DNA from: a virus
Virus record (IMG/VR): IMGVR_UViG_3300035698_019240
Span: 28,056-92,055 of that record
Length of the DNA: 64,000 nucleotides
Reading direction: 5' to 3' (one strand)
In this document: piece after piece, positions 21,315 through 30,134 of the stretch
How positions within the stretch are numbered: the stretch's first letter is position 1
How the letters are laid out: each line of letters starts with the position of its first letter
The notes under the pieces: model-generated
Seen by the model: the letters and a program-made list of their open reading frames with translations, nothing else
The model's database searches: none
Told to the model about the DNA's origin: nothing
Made by a program: the position numbers and the translations under genes

Positions 21315-23078
21315 TTACGGTGTAACCGCCGTTACTAATTCTGTAAACGACGCACCTGTTTTAGTTGCGATAAAATTCAATACGATGAACTCAGAAGACC
21401 TGGTAGGCTTAACATAAATATCTAACCAAAGTTCATTACGATCAACTCTTTCTGGTGTATTATTTCTTTCATCACATACAACTAAGAAATCATAAACACC
21501 TCTTCTTGCTTTAACATCTCTCAAAAAAGGTTCTACCATATCAATTAAAAGAAGTCTTGTATAGTCATCATTAGGCTCAAATAAGAAATACTTAGCGGCT
21601 GTTGCTATAGCCTTCTCAAGAACTATAAATAATCTACGAACATTAATTCTATTGAATGCTGATGATTTATCTAATAGGTTCTTTTGACCCCATATAACTT
21701 TACCTTGACCAGAAAACGATACAACTGGGTTGATACCGTTCTTATAGAGAATGTCTCTATGTCCTTGGGTTGGATTCCATGCAAGTTTTCTAATGCCTGT
21801 TAGAATTGCTCTATTGAGTCCTGCTGGAGCGAACCAAGGATCACTAACATCATCCGTATTAGCAAAAATTCCTGCAGCATGTCCTGACATTGGAATCCAT
21901 CTATATTGTGCATTCCATTTATCATAAACATTCAACCAATTACCATAGAGAACAGCGTAACTTGTATTCTCATTAAGAGTTGTTGTTCTATAATCTCTAA
22001 GGTCAGTTGTTTCAGAACCTTTGTTATTTATTACTGATGTACTAAGACAATCAAGTATTGCAACTGAATCTAATCTAGCTTCACAAATCTCTATGAGGCT
22101 TGATTTTACTGTAGTTGATTTATTAGAGTCAATGAAAATATTAACATCAATTTCCTCAGGACTTTCATATAATTCAAATGCTTCAATAATGTTTGCATCT
22201 GATACAACATCAGCTACATGACTATCATCACTATTCTGACCACCGGCAAAACTTTGATAATCAAGATGACCCATAACGGATACATCAGTATTATTTGTTG
22301 CTGCCGATATAGCAACTCTTATATAATTAGATTCTTGATTGATTACATTTTCTATAAAAATATTTCTACCTTCATCATCTTTTTTATTTGGATCAACAGA
22401 TGTGTAAAATGTTTCTTTAACAGAATATGTAGTTTTCCCTTGACTCATAACACTTACAAGTATCATAAGATCAGTTGTTTCATCAAGTGTCATATCAACA
22501 TCAATTACATCATTGTAAAGTGTTGTTGAAAGACCTGTTGTGTTTAATGTATCGCCTGCGTTTGCTTTAACTTCATCAAATTTTGTTTTACCAAGAACAG
22601 CTACTCTTATGTTATTACCCCATGCACCTCTTGAAGAGGCAATGAATGCAATATTTGAAGTTAGTTCAGGAGAAGCTGCTCCGAACGCTTCATCAGCGAA
22701 TTCATCTGGATCTGTACTATCAAAATCACCTAAGATATAGGCGTTTGCTGTAGAGTATGATGTTGCTGTAGTACCAGATGCCGCAGATGTGTACATTCCG
22801 GAAAATGTTGAATCATCTGACATACATCTTGTACAATATAATGTGTTACCAAATTTTAAATATCCTGTCGCAGTAAGAATATCAACATATGATCTTGTTT
22901 CTGGTTCACCAAATATATCTATAAGTTCATCAACCGTGGTTATTAATTGTCTTTTTAACTCAGGACCTTTATAAGTGTCACGGAGTACAGTTACAGCAAT
23001 TGATGTTGCTACTGCTGGAATTGTTGTGGATAAGTCAATCTCGTTTACATCTACTAATGGGCTTAAATATAGTGCCAT
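21315..23078 (-). CDS. Contractile tail sheath protein, T4 gp18-like
   Basis: 587 residues (T4 gp18 is 659). Starts MALYLSPLVDVNEIDLSTTIPAVATS as sheath proteins do, has a variable middle, and the conserved C-terminal domain: AWNPTQGHRDILYKNGINPVVSFSG, GQKNLLDKSSAFNRINVRRLFIVLEKAI, FLFEPND, and EFIVLNFIATKTGASF. The rings contract during infection. Preceded by three late promoter boxes. Confidence 0.92.
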   Translation of the reverse strand: MALYLSPLVDVNEIDLSTTIPAVATSIAVTVLRDTYKGPELKRQLITTVDELIDIFGEPETRSYVDILTATGYLKFGNTLYCTRCMSDDSTFSGMYTSAASGTTATSYSTANAYILGDFDSTDPDEFADEAFGAASPELTSNIAFIASSRGAWGNNIRVAVLGKTKFDEVKANAGDTLNTTGLSTTLYNDVIDVDMTLDETTDLMILVSVMSQGKTTYSVKETFYTSVDPNKKDDEGRNIFIENVINQESNYIRVAISAATNNTDVSVMGHLDYQSFAGGQNSDDSHVADVVSDANIIEAFELYESPEEIDVNIFIDSNKSTTVKSSLIEICEARLDSVAILDCLSTSVINNKGSETTDLRDYRTTTLNENTSYAVLYGNWLNVYDKWNAQYRWIPMSGHAAGIFANTDDVSDPWFAPAGLNRAILTGIRKLAWNPTQGHRDILYKNGINPVVSFSGQGKVIWGQKNLLDKSSAFNRINVRRLFIVLEKAIATAAKYFLFEPNDDYTRLLLIDMVEPFLRDVKARRGVYDFLVVCDERNNTPERVDRNELWLDIYVKPTRSSEFIVLNFIATKTGASFTELVTAVTP

Positions 23079-23133
23079 ATTATTTTTCTCCTTTTCATTA
23101 TGCAGTAATCTGCATAAGCATATTCATTACTAT

Positions 23134-23165
23134 TATTTATACTATTATTTATAAAATTATTTATA
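23134..23165 (-). promoter_or_regulatory. Three tandem T4-type late promoter boxes before the sheath gene
   Basis: TATAAATA occurs three times on the minus strand, at 23141-23134, 23153-23146 and 23165-23158, exactly 12 bases apart, inside a repeated ATTATTTATA unit. The sheath start codon is 56 bases beyond the nearest box. The box equals the T4 late promoter consensus read by gp55-type sigma factors. Confidence 0.75.
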
Positions 23166-23173
23166 AAATTATC

Positions 23174-23683
23174 TTATTCAATAGCACGAATTTCAAATCT
23201 ATTATATACAAATGACGCCTGACATTCTAAAAGACTTTCACCTTCTCTTTGGGATAATGATACCTCGCCTAACATATTAGGCCAAACATCTACAAAAAAG
23301 ATTTTTAAAGTTTCATTGTGAAAATTATCAATAATTCTTAATGTTGCGTCTACTGTATAATTTTTATAATCTTCTGAAAATTTATCTTTAGAATTATTGA
23401 TGTACATTATCCATTTAAATAGTAACTGCCAGTTTTTAAATTCCGAATCAACAAGGAAATTTACATTCCATTGTTCCCATTCTGCTTTACCTGTAGCCTT
23501 TGTTCTTTTTGTTCCCATCCAATCATCAATACCTGTTTCTAATGTTAAACTAGGAATGATTGTTGAAAATATATTTAAAGTGAGTTCATCATTATCTTTA
23601 AAACCAGCAGCTCTTGGTATAAGAGGAAATACTAATTCAAAATTTGTTGGCGAACTTTTATTTACTTGTGTAGCGAGAGCCAT
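23174..23683 (-). CDS. Tail tube-like protein
   Basis: 169 residues. FELVFPLIPRAAGFKDNDELTLNIF, SLTLETGIDDWMGTKRTK, GKAEWEQWNVNFLVDSEFKNW, and a C-terminal NMLGEVSLSQREGESLLECQASFVYNRFEI. The layout follows tail tube proteins, so this is probably a second tube-fold protein, for example a tube-end or connector protein next to gp15. Located between gp15-like and sheath genes. Confidence 0.65.
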   Translation of the reverse strand: MALATQVNKSSPTNFELVFPLIPRAAGFKDNDELTLNIFSTIIPSLTLETGIDDWMGTKRTKATGKAEWEQWNVNFLVDSEFKNWQLLFKWIMYINNSKDKFSEDYKNYTVDATLRIIDNFHNETLKIFFVDVWPNMLGEVSLSQREGESLLECQASFVYNRFEIRAIE

Positions 23684-23691
23684 TTATACTC

Positions 23692-24558
23692 CTATTGGTA
23701 GATGCTATCTAAAAATCCATCGTCACCAAATTCGGCAAGATGTGTATTTCCATGATTTTCATTACCATCAAATATTTCATAATCTAACATTTTACCTGCT
23801 TCTGTTTCCCATGGTGTGGAACCTTCTATTACTAATGATTCAGCTTCATGACCACTAGCACCAGATGTAAACATACTTGTAGGATCTTCATATCTATGTT
23901 CTTCCCAAGTATCTTTGTCCGTATAAAATCTTGTTATCATTTTCTCAACAACCCCACCATTAGTGCCTCCAAGAATTTCAAGAGGTTTAAACATGTATGT
24001 ATGAACCATAAAATCAATATTCCATTTTATAACTCTTGGTTCATCATCAGCCATGATATCGTTAACTTCAGGAGAGCAAGCCAGAAATATTACTTTGGTA
24101 TCAATAGATGCATCATATTCTGGAATATTAACTCTCATCATTATTTCAGGTGCAAAATAAGGAAGTATTTGCTCAAGTATTTGATCTACATCAACCATAT
24201 GAAGAGACCATAGACTTATTGTAAATGATATATTGTATGGTGTTGTATTAGGAAATCTTTCCAATCTACCAGCACTTGGTGTTGAACTCTTTAAAATAGT
24301 GCTTAATCTATTACCAAGTCTATCAGCTGCAAATTCAATAGAAGTTATTGATGCTGACATTATAGGAAGAACTTCTTCACTCTTTCTCTCATTTACCCAA
24401 TACCATATCTTCTCTTTAGGTCCATATTTTAATGGAACCTTTATTCTTGATCGTCTGCTTCCATCTCTGTTATATCTTACAATTTTGATATCATTGAAAA
24501 GATCCAAAAATTGGATTATATTTTTTCTTAGAATGTTATTATAATAGTATTTTTTCAT
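23692..24558 (-). CDS. Tail completion / sheath stabiliser, T4 gp15-like
   Basis: 288 residues (T4 gp15 is 272). Shared features: MKKYYYNNILRKNIIQFLDLFNDIKI at the start, a basic IKVPLKYGPKEK strand, NISFTISLWSLHMVDVDQILEQILPYFAPE, and IKWNIDFMVHTYMFKP. gp15 forms the hexamer that ends the tail and joins it to the neck. It lies between gp14-like and tube-like genes. Confidence 0.85.
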   Translation of the reverse strand: MKKYYYNNILRKNIIQFLDLFNDIKIVRYNRDGSRRSRIKVPLKYGPKEKIWYWVNERKSEEVLPIMSASITSIEFAADRLGNRLSTILKSSTPSAGRLERFPNTTPYNISFTISLWSLHMVDVDQILEQILPYFAPEIMMRVNIPEYDASIDTKVIFLACSPEVNDIMADDEPRVIKWNIDFMVHTYMFKPLEILGGTNGGVVEKMITRFYTDKDTWEEHRYEDPTSMFTSGASGHEAESLVIEGSTPWETEAGKMLDYEIFDGNENHGNTHLAEFGDDGFLDSIYQ

Positions 24559-24568
24559 TTATTAATTC

Positions 24569-25174
24569 CTAATAGCCGTAAGTCTCGGTATCTACATCTG
24601 AATAATCATCAATGACATCGGAAGCATCTTCTATAAATTCATTGTCTCCCCATGCTGAAATAGGAGCAGATTCGGTTATGTCTGCTGAATCTGATTGATC
24701 TGAGAATCTGAAAGGCTTTAAAATAAATTCCCATATTAATTTTTCCAATTGAAATATTTGTGATTCTTCATGAACATCTACAACCTCATATACTTGATTG
24801 TTCCAAAGAGTTTTCAATACATCTCCTGGTTTTGGACTGTAAGAACCAGATACATCTCTTGAGAAAGTAAATTTTGGTATTGAGGCAAATTGCACCATGT
24901 CCTCTGATGTTATACCAAATCCTGTGGTAGATGTTACTTCCTCTGTAGGTTCATATATAATTTTTGTTCTTAATGCATCCAAGTATTCTGTGTTTGTGGA
25001 CTCTCCATAGAGTTGGTCCATAGCAATACTTTCATCTCTGATATAATAATCTATAGCAATACCACTGATGTCCGTAAATTCTGTGATATAGCCTACGAAT
25101 AACTTATGCTCTGGATTGTCTTCCAGATCGTACATATTCCATTCAGGTTTACTACTTTCGAAAGGGTTAGCCAT
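24569..25174 (-). CDS. Neck protein, T4 gp14-like
   Basis: 201 residues (T4 gp14 is 256). Key pattern: YIRDESIAMDQLYGES, a GITSEDMVQFASIPKFTF stretch, SYSPKPGDVLKTLWNNQVYEVVDVHEE and FQLEKLIWEFILKPF, as in gp14. It forms the neck with gp13 and closes the filled head. Its position before gp15 matches T4. Confidence 0.8.
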   Translation of the reverse strand: MANPFESSKPEWNMYDLEDNPEHKLFVGYITEFTDISGIAIDYYIRDESIAMDQLYGESTNTEYLDALRTKIIYEPTEEVTSTTGFGITSEDMVQFASIPKFTFSRDVSGSYSPKPGDVLKTLWNNQVYEVVDVHEESQIFQLEKLIWEFILKPFRFSDQSDSADITESAPISAWGDNEFIEDASDVIDDYSDVDTETYGY

Positions 25175-25177
25175 TAA

Positions 25178-25414
25178 TTATACCTCTACTCCAGCATTTC
25201 TTAAAAAATCACGAAGGTCATTTCCTGCTTTAACAAACTTTTTTCTTAAAGTGTGAAACTTAGAATTTTTTATTTCTGAGAAATTACTATAATCCATAAA
25301 TCCATAACCAAATCCTTCATTATCCATAATACCTGATAAATCTTCAACATCCTCATCACTCAATTCTTTTTTTATAACTTCATTTATATACTCATCTATT
25401 TTTTCAGTTATCAT
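25178..25414 (-). CDS. Small protein with capsid-targeting-like N-terminus
   Basis: 78 residues beginning MITEKIDEYINE then VIKKEL. The body (NEGFGYGFMDYSNFSEIKNSKFHTLRKKFVKA) matches 25424-25633 (GFEQAFLDFGSS, KKFHALRKKFIKA), so they are tandem duplicates. The first 12 residues end in I-N-E, a prohead-protease-type site. Likely packaged inside the head; function unknown. Confidence 0.75.
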   Translation of the reverse strand: MITEKIDEYINEVIKKELSDEDVEDLSGIMDNEGFGYGFMDYSNFSEIKNSKFHTLRKKFVKAGNDLRDFLRNAGVEV

Positions 25415-25423
25415 TGTTGCTCC

Positions 25424-25633
25424 TTAATAAATATAACCTTTTAATTCATTTGTAGCTTTAATAAACTTTTTTCTTAAAGCGTGAAATTTTTTATCTTGTA
25501 TATTTTTAAAACTTGATCCAAAATCAAGAAATGCTTGTTCAAATCCTTCCTTCTCTATAATCGTATCTATATATTCAAAATCATCTTCACTCAATCCTTC
25601 GTTTAAATACTCATCTATTTTTTCTGTTATCAT
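25424..25633 (-). CDS. Small protein with capsid-targeting-like N-terminus
   Basis: 69 residues: MITEKIDEYLNE then GLSEDDFEYIDTIIEKEGFEQAFLDF and the basic HALRKKFIKATNELKG. Duplicate of 25178-25414. L-N-E followed by G fits the T4 gp21 consensus (L/I-x-E before a small residue) especially well. Confidence 0.75.
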   Translation of the reverse strand: MITEKIDEYLNEGLSEDDFEYIDTIIEKEGFEQAFLDFGSSFKNIQDKKFHALRKKFIKATNELKGYIY

Positions 25634-25647
25634 ATTAATTTCCTTTT

Positions 25648-25875
25648 CTATAAAAAATCTATCATTGACTTTAGATGTTTAATTTCATTATCCATATTAT
25701 AAATTAAATCAAAAGCTTCCGCTTCCTTTCCACTTTTTATTTTCTTCTTTACATTATTTAACTGTTTAATAATATCATCTATCATATTAATTTTTCTTTT
25801 TTGACCGGTTTTCACTTCATCAACCTTTTTATCGTTAGCTTCATTTAAATATTCATCTATTTTTTCTGTTATCAT
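25648..25875 (-). CDS. Small helical protein with capsid-targeting-like N-terminus
   Basis: 75 residues: MITEKIDEYLNE then ANDKKVDEVKTGQKRK and two helices (IDDIIKQLNNVKKKIKSG, EAFDLIYNMDNEIKHLKSM). The body is unrelated to the two neighbours that share its first 12 residues, which shows the N-terminal segment is a mobile module. L-N-E followed by A is a good protease site. Confidence 0.75.
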   Translation of the reverse strand: MITEKIDEYLNEANDKKVDEVKTGQKRKINMIDDIIKQLNNVKKKIKSGKEAEAFDLIYNMDNEIKHLKSMIDFL

Positions 25876-25876
25876 A

Positions 25877-26080
25877 TTAGTCAGCCTGTCTTTTCATCAA
25901 TTTTAGTAAAGATTCTATCTTATCCATTCTTTGTTCAAGTTTTTTAACTCTTTGTTCAAGGTTTGTACCTGGCGATCCACCATCTCTTCCAAACTCATCA
26001 ACCTTTTGTTCAGGTTTAATTATTTGTTTAATTGTTCCTTCACTCATCATTTTTTCATATGCTGATTGTACTTTATTCAT
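25877..26080 (-). CDS. Small coiled-coil protein
   Basis: 67 residues: MNKVQSAYEKMMSEGTIKQIIKPEQK, a GRDGGSPGT linker and a coiled coil LEQRVKKLEQRMDKIESLLKLMKRQ. M-M-S-E followed by G is a possible protease site. A TATAAATA box at 26098-26091 is too close to the start to leave the ribosome site in the transcript. Function unknown. Confidence 0.65.
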   Translation of the reverse strand: MNKVQSAYEKMMSEGTIKQIIKPEQKVDEFGRDGGSPGTNLEQRVKKLEQRMDKIESLLKLMKRQAD

Positions 26081-26125
26081 TTTAAACTCCTATTTATATT
26101 TTCATCAATCTCATTATCCTTTATA

Positions 26126-26944
26126 TTACCCAAAAAGTATACCATATCCATCAAATGCCTCTTCCAGGTGTAATTTTTCCTCAAGAGCAAGAACTTTCTC
26201 ATTACCCTCGGAGATTAGAGAATCACCATCAAGTGATATTCCAACATTACCAATTGACGCAAAATTGGCAAATTTATTTCTGATGCGTCCAATAATTACC
26301 ATACTCTGTGCAAATGCATAATCTAATATCCAATCCTCACCATAAAAATCAGTATTACTGTCGCCAGTTTCCCAATCAGAATATGTAGATCCTTCAATCA
26401 TGTAACCCTTCAACAAAATAAATCCCGGTGAGTCAATCACTATTGTTCCACCTGATGCGTTTAATACCTCTAATGATGACCCAGAAGATGGTGCCGGATG
26501 AATTTCTAATTGATTTGAATATCGGTGATACTTCCAGTTATACGAATCAGGAGTATATTTTCTTAGCGTCTCCAAAAAGTCCAAAGCTATATGATAATCA
26601 ATCATAGAATATGGATTACCAGATGTTGTTCGCATACCATCATATAGTCCCTGATTATACATGTAATTGTCTATAGTAAACAGCGTATTAATCCCACCTG
26701 TAGAAAAGTCCGATAGATAGGCTACTATTTCAGTAACACCTATAGGTAGATCGTAAAAATTTTGACCACCAGAGAGTGCAATTGTGAAGAAAACCTCGTG
26801 TGTACTTTGTCCTACTGCCCATTTTATCCACTTTTGACGAGCAAAATCAATCGAATCAAAAATTTGTGAGTTATCTAACTCCACTTTTACCATGGGGTGT
26901 CCAAATCTTCTTCTTATTTTTTCCGCAAGTTCTATTTTTGTCAT
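26126..26944 (-). CDS. Neck protein, T4 gp13-like
   Basis: 272 residues (T4 gp13 is 309). It begins MTKIELAEKIRRRFGHPMVKVELDNSQ, with DSIDFARQKWIKWA, a beta-rich middle and LDYAFAQSMVIIGRIRNKF, LISEGNEKVLALEEKL near the end, consistent with gp13-type head completion proteins. Followed by gp14- and gp15-like genes as in T4. Confidence 0.8.
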   Translation of the reverse strand: MTKIELAEKIRRRFGHPMVKVELDNSQIFDSIDFARQKWIKWAVGQSTHEVFFTIALSGGQNFYDLPIGVTEIVAYLSDFSTGGINTLFTIDNYMYNQGLYDGMRTTSGNPYSMIDYHIALDFLETLRKYTPDSYNWKYHRYSNQLEIHPAPSSGSSLEVLNASGGTIVIDSPGFILLKGYMIEGSTYSDWETGDSNTDFYGEDWILDYAFAQSMVIIGRIRNKFANFASIGNVGISLDGDSLISEGNEKVLALEEKLHLEEAFDGYGILFG

Positions 26945-27036
26945 ATTATTTCCTTTATATTTTTATAAATAATTTTACCCGTTTTTTTACTGGATTTTTT
27001 AAAAATCCTCAAAAAAAGTAAACCTACCACTCATTA

Positions 27037-27044
27037 TATTTATA
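27037..27044 (-). promoter_or_regulatory. T4-type late promoter box before gp13-like gene
   Basis: TATAAATA on the minus strand at 27044-27037, 93 bases before the gp13-like start. It lets neck and tail genes be transcribed independently of the terminase operon, which is separated from them by the inserted endonuclease gene. Confidence 0.6.
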
Positions 27045-27089
27045 TAAAAAAATCTGAATATAAAAAAGTGTTTAAGTATTTTTAGTAAG

Positions 27090-27117
27090 TTTACTACCTG
27101 TCGTGGTAGTATATAAT
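27090..27117 (+). promoter_or_regulatory. Sigma70-type promoter for the endonuclease
   Basis: TTTACT (27090-27095), 16 bases, TATAAT (27112-27117), followed by GGAGGTGG. It points at the HNH gene starting 27209, against the surrounding late genes. The 16-base spacing differs from the 17 elsewhere. Confidence 0.65.
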
Positions 27118-27146
27118 GGAGGTGGAATAAAAATAAATGGGTGTGA

Positions 27147-27177
27147 AAGTCCAAGTTTTATCATTTTAATTGGACTT
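27147..27177 (+). promoter_or_regulatory. Leader hairpin of the endonuclease transcript
   Basis: AAGTCCAA (27147-27154) pairs with TTGGACTT (27170-27177) as a perfect 8-bp stem. Outside it GGTGG (27121 region) can pair with CCACC (27178 region), extending the fold. A nine-codon frame (ATGGGTGTGAAAGTCC...) runs through the stem. It may control HNH expression. Confidence 0.5.
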
Positions 27178-27208
27178 ACCACCACCTTACTAATATAAAG
27201 GATAATAA

Positions 27209-28000
27209 GTGAAATATAAAGATGGAATAGCAAAAGGATTAACGAAACATCCAACGATTGAAGGGATGTGGAGGGATAAAAATAGGAAACACTACCTTAT
27301 AGGTGTATGCCATCGTTGTGGCTCCAAAATGTTTTATTATAAGGGAAATAAGGGAAGTAAGGTGAAGAATAACTATTGTGATAAGAAATGTATCAGTAAA
27401 GACCGTGAGTTATCCGAAGAACATAAAAGAAATATAGGTAAAGCAAGGAAAGGTCGGAAACATTCAGAAGAAACTAAAAGGAAAATGAGTGAGGTAAAGA
27501 AAGGTTGTAAAGGTCGGAAACAGTCAGAAGAAACCAAAAAGAAGTTGAGTTCTTATATGCAAGGAAGGTATGTCGGAGATAAACATCCTTTTTATGGGAA
27601 GAAACACTCGGAGGAAAGTAAAAGGAAAATGAGTGTTTCTACTAGTGGTAAGAGTCATCCTTTGTATATAGACGGACAAGGTAATTACCCATACACATCC
27701 GACTTTACGAAGGAATTGAAGGTAAAAATAAAAGTAAGGGATGGTGGTGTTTGTCAAGGTCGTAAGTGTAGCAGTAAAAGTAAAAATTATTGCGTCCACC
27801 ACGTAGATAGAAACCATATAAATTGTAATGAGTGGAACCTGATTTATATTTGTTTATCGTGTAATATGAAGGCGGCCCATAATTTAATAAAGGATTATAT
27901 ATACTATACTTCTATAATGGGACATTTTGACCCAGGAGTGGTAGAAGCATTTGAAAGGATTGAATTGGAGAGGAAGCAAAGGAAGGTAAATAGAAATTAA
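27209..28000 (+). CDS. HNH homing endonuclease with NUMOD3 repeats
   Basis: 263 residues, GTG start preceded by AAAGGAT. MKYKDGIAKG start, a CHRCGSKMFYYKG...NYCDKKC zinc segment, three NUMOD3-type DNA-binding repeats (LSEEHKRNIGKARKG, HSEETKRKMSEVKKG, HSEESKRKMSVSTSG) and an HNH core (RDGGVCQGRKC...YCVHHVDRNH...YICLSCNMKAAH). It is oriented against its neighbours and its end overlaps the terminase stop by four bases. A free-standing mobile gene lodged between terminase and neck genes. Confidence 0.9.
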   Translation: MKYKDGIAKGLTKHPTIEGMWRDKNRKHYLIGVCHRCGSKMFYYKGNKGSKVKNNYCDKKCISKDRELSEEHKRNIGKARKGRKHSEETKRKMSEVKKGCKGRKQSEETKKKLSSYMQGRYVGDKHPFYGKKHSEESKRKMSVSTSGKSHPLYIDGQGNYPYTSDFTKELKVKIKVRDGGVCQGRKCSSKSKNYCVHHVDRNHINCNEWNLIYICLSCNMKAAHNLIKDYIYYTSIMGHFDPGVVEAFERIELERKQRKVNRN

Positions 28001-29544
28001 TCGTATAATGAACTATCGGTAACCCACGACCAATCTTCTACTTCACTTTCTATATCTGATAATATACCCCATATTTCTTCTTCACTATCTTTCTTTTCTT
28101 CAAAAGAAAAAGATTCATCAAAAATATTCATTTCTAAGATATAAGATCCCCAATATAAAGCACTTACACAGTCATCAGGTTTATCTTTACCAAAGAATTT
28201 ACCCTTTTCTTCAATGAATGATCCTAATTCCTCTATAGTTTCTTTATCTATAAGTTCAATACTTCCATCTTCTATAAGTTTTTTCATGAGTAGAACAGCC
28301 TTAGGTTTAGTTGTTTTTGTTGCACGAATTCCAAGATTAGCTGTTTTCATTCCAGTATTAACAAGATTTTCATTTTCATGTTCCCACCAAATTCTTTGTA
28401 TAACAGCAGAACCTTCTCCATTATTTTCACACATAATATGTGCGTTGTTATAATAATATGATATACGATTTATAATATCAGAAAAATCATACACATCTGT
28501 TTGGTTATGTCTGAAAACGGCAACCTGTTTCATTTTAATAGGTGTCATTCTTATAAGTTTTAAAACTTGTATAACTGACCAGTTTTCACCAGTACCCTTT
28601 GCAGGATCAACACCAAGAACATATTTTGCATCTTTTTCAGGTTTTTCATAAATTGATAATCTATCTTGTAAATCCATTATCTCTGGTTCTTTACTAATAG
28701 AAAGTAATACTTTCAAAACTTCAGGAGATATAACGGTATTTGTAGAACCTACAAATTCAACATTAAACTCTTGAGCAAACTTAATTTTACCAAGATTTTT
28801 TACTTGCTCCTCAGCCCATTCTATATCTCTTCCTGGGACATCACTCCATGTAACCTTCTTATGTTTGAATGTATTGAGGCCTGCTTCGGATTGACTATAG
28901 ATTCTATGGAATATATTGAATAGACCGTTAGGTGTGGATATAATTATAATTTTGGCTTTCTTTGATGCGGAAATTGTTGGATAATTTGCTGCCCAGAATT
29001 CTTCTGCTTGACTACCAGGTACGAAAGCAAACTCGTCACAAATTAATAGATTCATGGATTCACCACGAAAAGCGTCAGCAGATGTAGCTGATATAAAAAT
29101 TCGCGTCCCGTTATCAAAGGTCACGAACATTTTGGAATATTCGGATGCTCCTGGTTTTAGCCATAGTGGAAGTCCCTCCCACATTCTTTTCAATCTGGCC
29201 AATATCATTTTTGCTGAGGATTCTTTATTGGAAACGATACCTATATTCTTATCCTTATTGAAAAGGGCGTACCATAAAGCGTATACACATACTGTCGTGG
29301 TTTTACCACTTTGACGTGAGCATAAAGATACAGAGAATCTATTATTCTTATAAAGTTTCAGGAGGTCTCTTTGATAGTCGTAAGGCTCGTAAAGCATTTC
29401 TCCTTCATCAGGATTGATGATTTTGACATATTTCATAAAATAGAATAAACTATCACGGCATTTGCCTAATTCTACTATATCTTCTGGTGAATATTCTATC
29501 TCCTCTCCAGGTCTTTTAACAAATTGATCATATTTCACCGGCAT
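27997..29544 (-). CDS. Terminase large subunit, T4 gp17-like
   Basis: 515 residues (T4 gp17 is 610). ATPase: Walker A-like SRQSGKTTT (near residue 78), Walker B LLICDEFAFV, coupling motif IIISTPNG. Nuclease: VLGVDPAKGTGENWSV and the later CENNGEGSAVIQ and KPDDCVSALYW acidic positions. It translocates DNA into the prohead and cuts concatemers. GGGGG-TGAT gives a strong ribosome site. It lies one gene after the LRR gene pair. Confidence 0.92.
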   Translation of the reverse strand: MPVKYDQFVKRPGEEIEYSPEDIVELGKCRDSLFYFMKYVKIINPDEGEMLYEPYDYQRDLLKLYKNNRFSVSLCSRQSGKTTTVCVYALWYALFNKDKNIGIVSNKESSAKMILARLKRMWEGLPLWLKPGASEYSKMFVTFDNGTRIFISATSADAFRGESMNLLICDEFAFVPGSQAEEFWAANYPTISASKKAKIIIISTPNGLFNIFHRIYSQSEAGLNTFKHKKVTWSDVPGRDIEWAEEQVKNLGKIKFAQEFNVEFVGSTNTVISPEVLKVLLSISKEPEIMDLQDRLSIYEKPEKDAKYVLGVDPAKGTGENWSVIQVLKLIRMTPIKMKQVAVFRHNQTDVYDFSDIINRISYYYNNAHIMCENNGEGSAVIQRIWWEHENENLVNTGMKTANLGIRATKTTKPKAVLLMKKLIEDGSIELIDKETIEELGSFIEEKGKFFGKDKPDDCVSALYWGSYILEMNIFDESFSFEEKKDSEEEIWGILSDIESEVEDWSWVTDSSLYD

Positions 29545-29576
29545 CTAAATCACCCCCTACGTTTCAACACATCTTC

Positions 29577-30104
29577 TTATTTTATATATATATTTCCTTT
29601 AACTTTACTTACCTTTCTTACATCTTCTTCTGTAAATTCTTTTGTGTTACCACTACACCTAAAATTACCATCAACTATCTTTGGTGCTCCGTCCAATGAT
29701 GTAAGTTTATTCTCAGTACAGTCAAAAAATCCACCAACACTCTTTGGTGATCCTTTAAGTGAAGTTAGTCTATTATTACTACACCAAAAAATTCCATCAA
29801 CATTCTTTGGTGATCCTTCTAATGAGGTTAGTTTATTACCACGACACCAAAAATCTCCACCAACATTCTTTGGTGATCCTTTAAGTGAGATTAATTTGTT
29901 ACCATTACATTTAAAATTACCTTTTACACTATATTCCCCTAAATCTTTAAGTTCTTGTGGTAATTCTTTAAGATTGAGATTACTAATATCTATCTTATTA
30001 AATACACTTACATTTCCTTTAATATTATATTTTAAAGATTTACCATTAATTTTTAAATATTCTTCACAAATAAAATATATATTTATTCTTTCTATTATAT
30101 CCAT
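29577..30104 (-). CDS. Leucine-rich-repeat protein with capsid-targeting-like N-terminus
   Basis: About 175 residues from MDIIERINIYFICEEY; the upstream ATG is replaced because AGGAG lies seven bases before this one. After a short domain come four to five repeats of about 20 residues (NKLTSLEGSPKNVGG-x-FWC), ending SGNTKEFTEEDVRKVSKV. It is a shortened relative of 30205-31428, and both share upstream sequence with a terminator. Function unknown; repeats suggest protein binding. Confidence 0.8.
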   Translation of the reverse strand: MDIIERINIYFICEEYLKINGKSLKYNIKGNVSVFNKIDISNLNLKELPQELKDLGEYSVKGNFKCNGNKLISLKGSPKNVGGDFWCRGNKLTSLEGSPKNVDGIFWCSNNRLTSLKGSPKSVGGFFDCTENKLTSLDGAPKIVDGNFRCSGNTKEFTEEDVRKVSKVKGNIYIK

Positions 30105-30134
30105 ATTACATCTCCTCACATTAAATTCTAAGCA

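Noticed and set aside
26091-26098. TATAAATA box before the gene at 26080
   Set aside because: It lies 11 bases from the start codon, so the transcript would begin after the ribosome site; probably chance in AT-rich DNA.
26963-26970. Plus-strand TATAAATA between the gp13-like gene and the endonuclease
   Set aside because: The endonuclease already has a closer sigma70-type promoter and the box is 240 bases away; not listed as a promoter.
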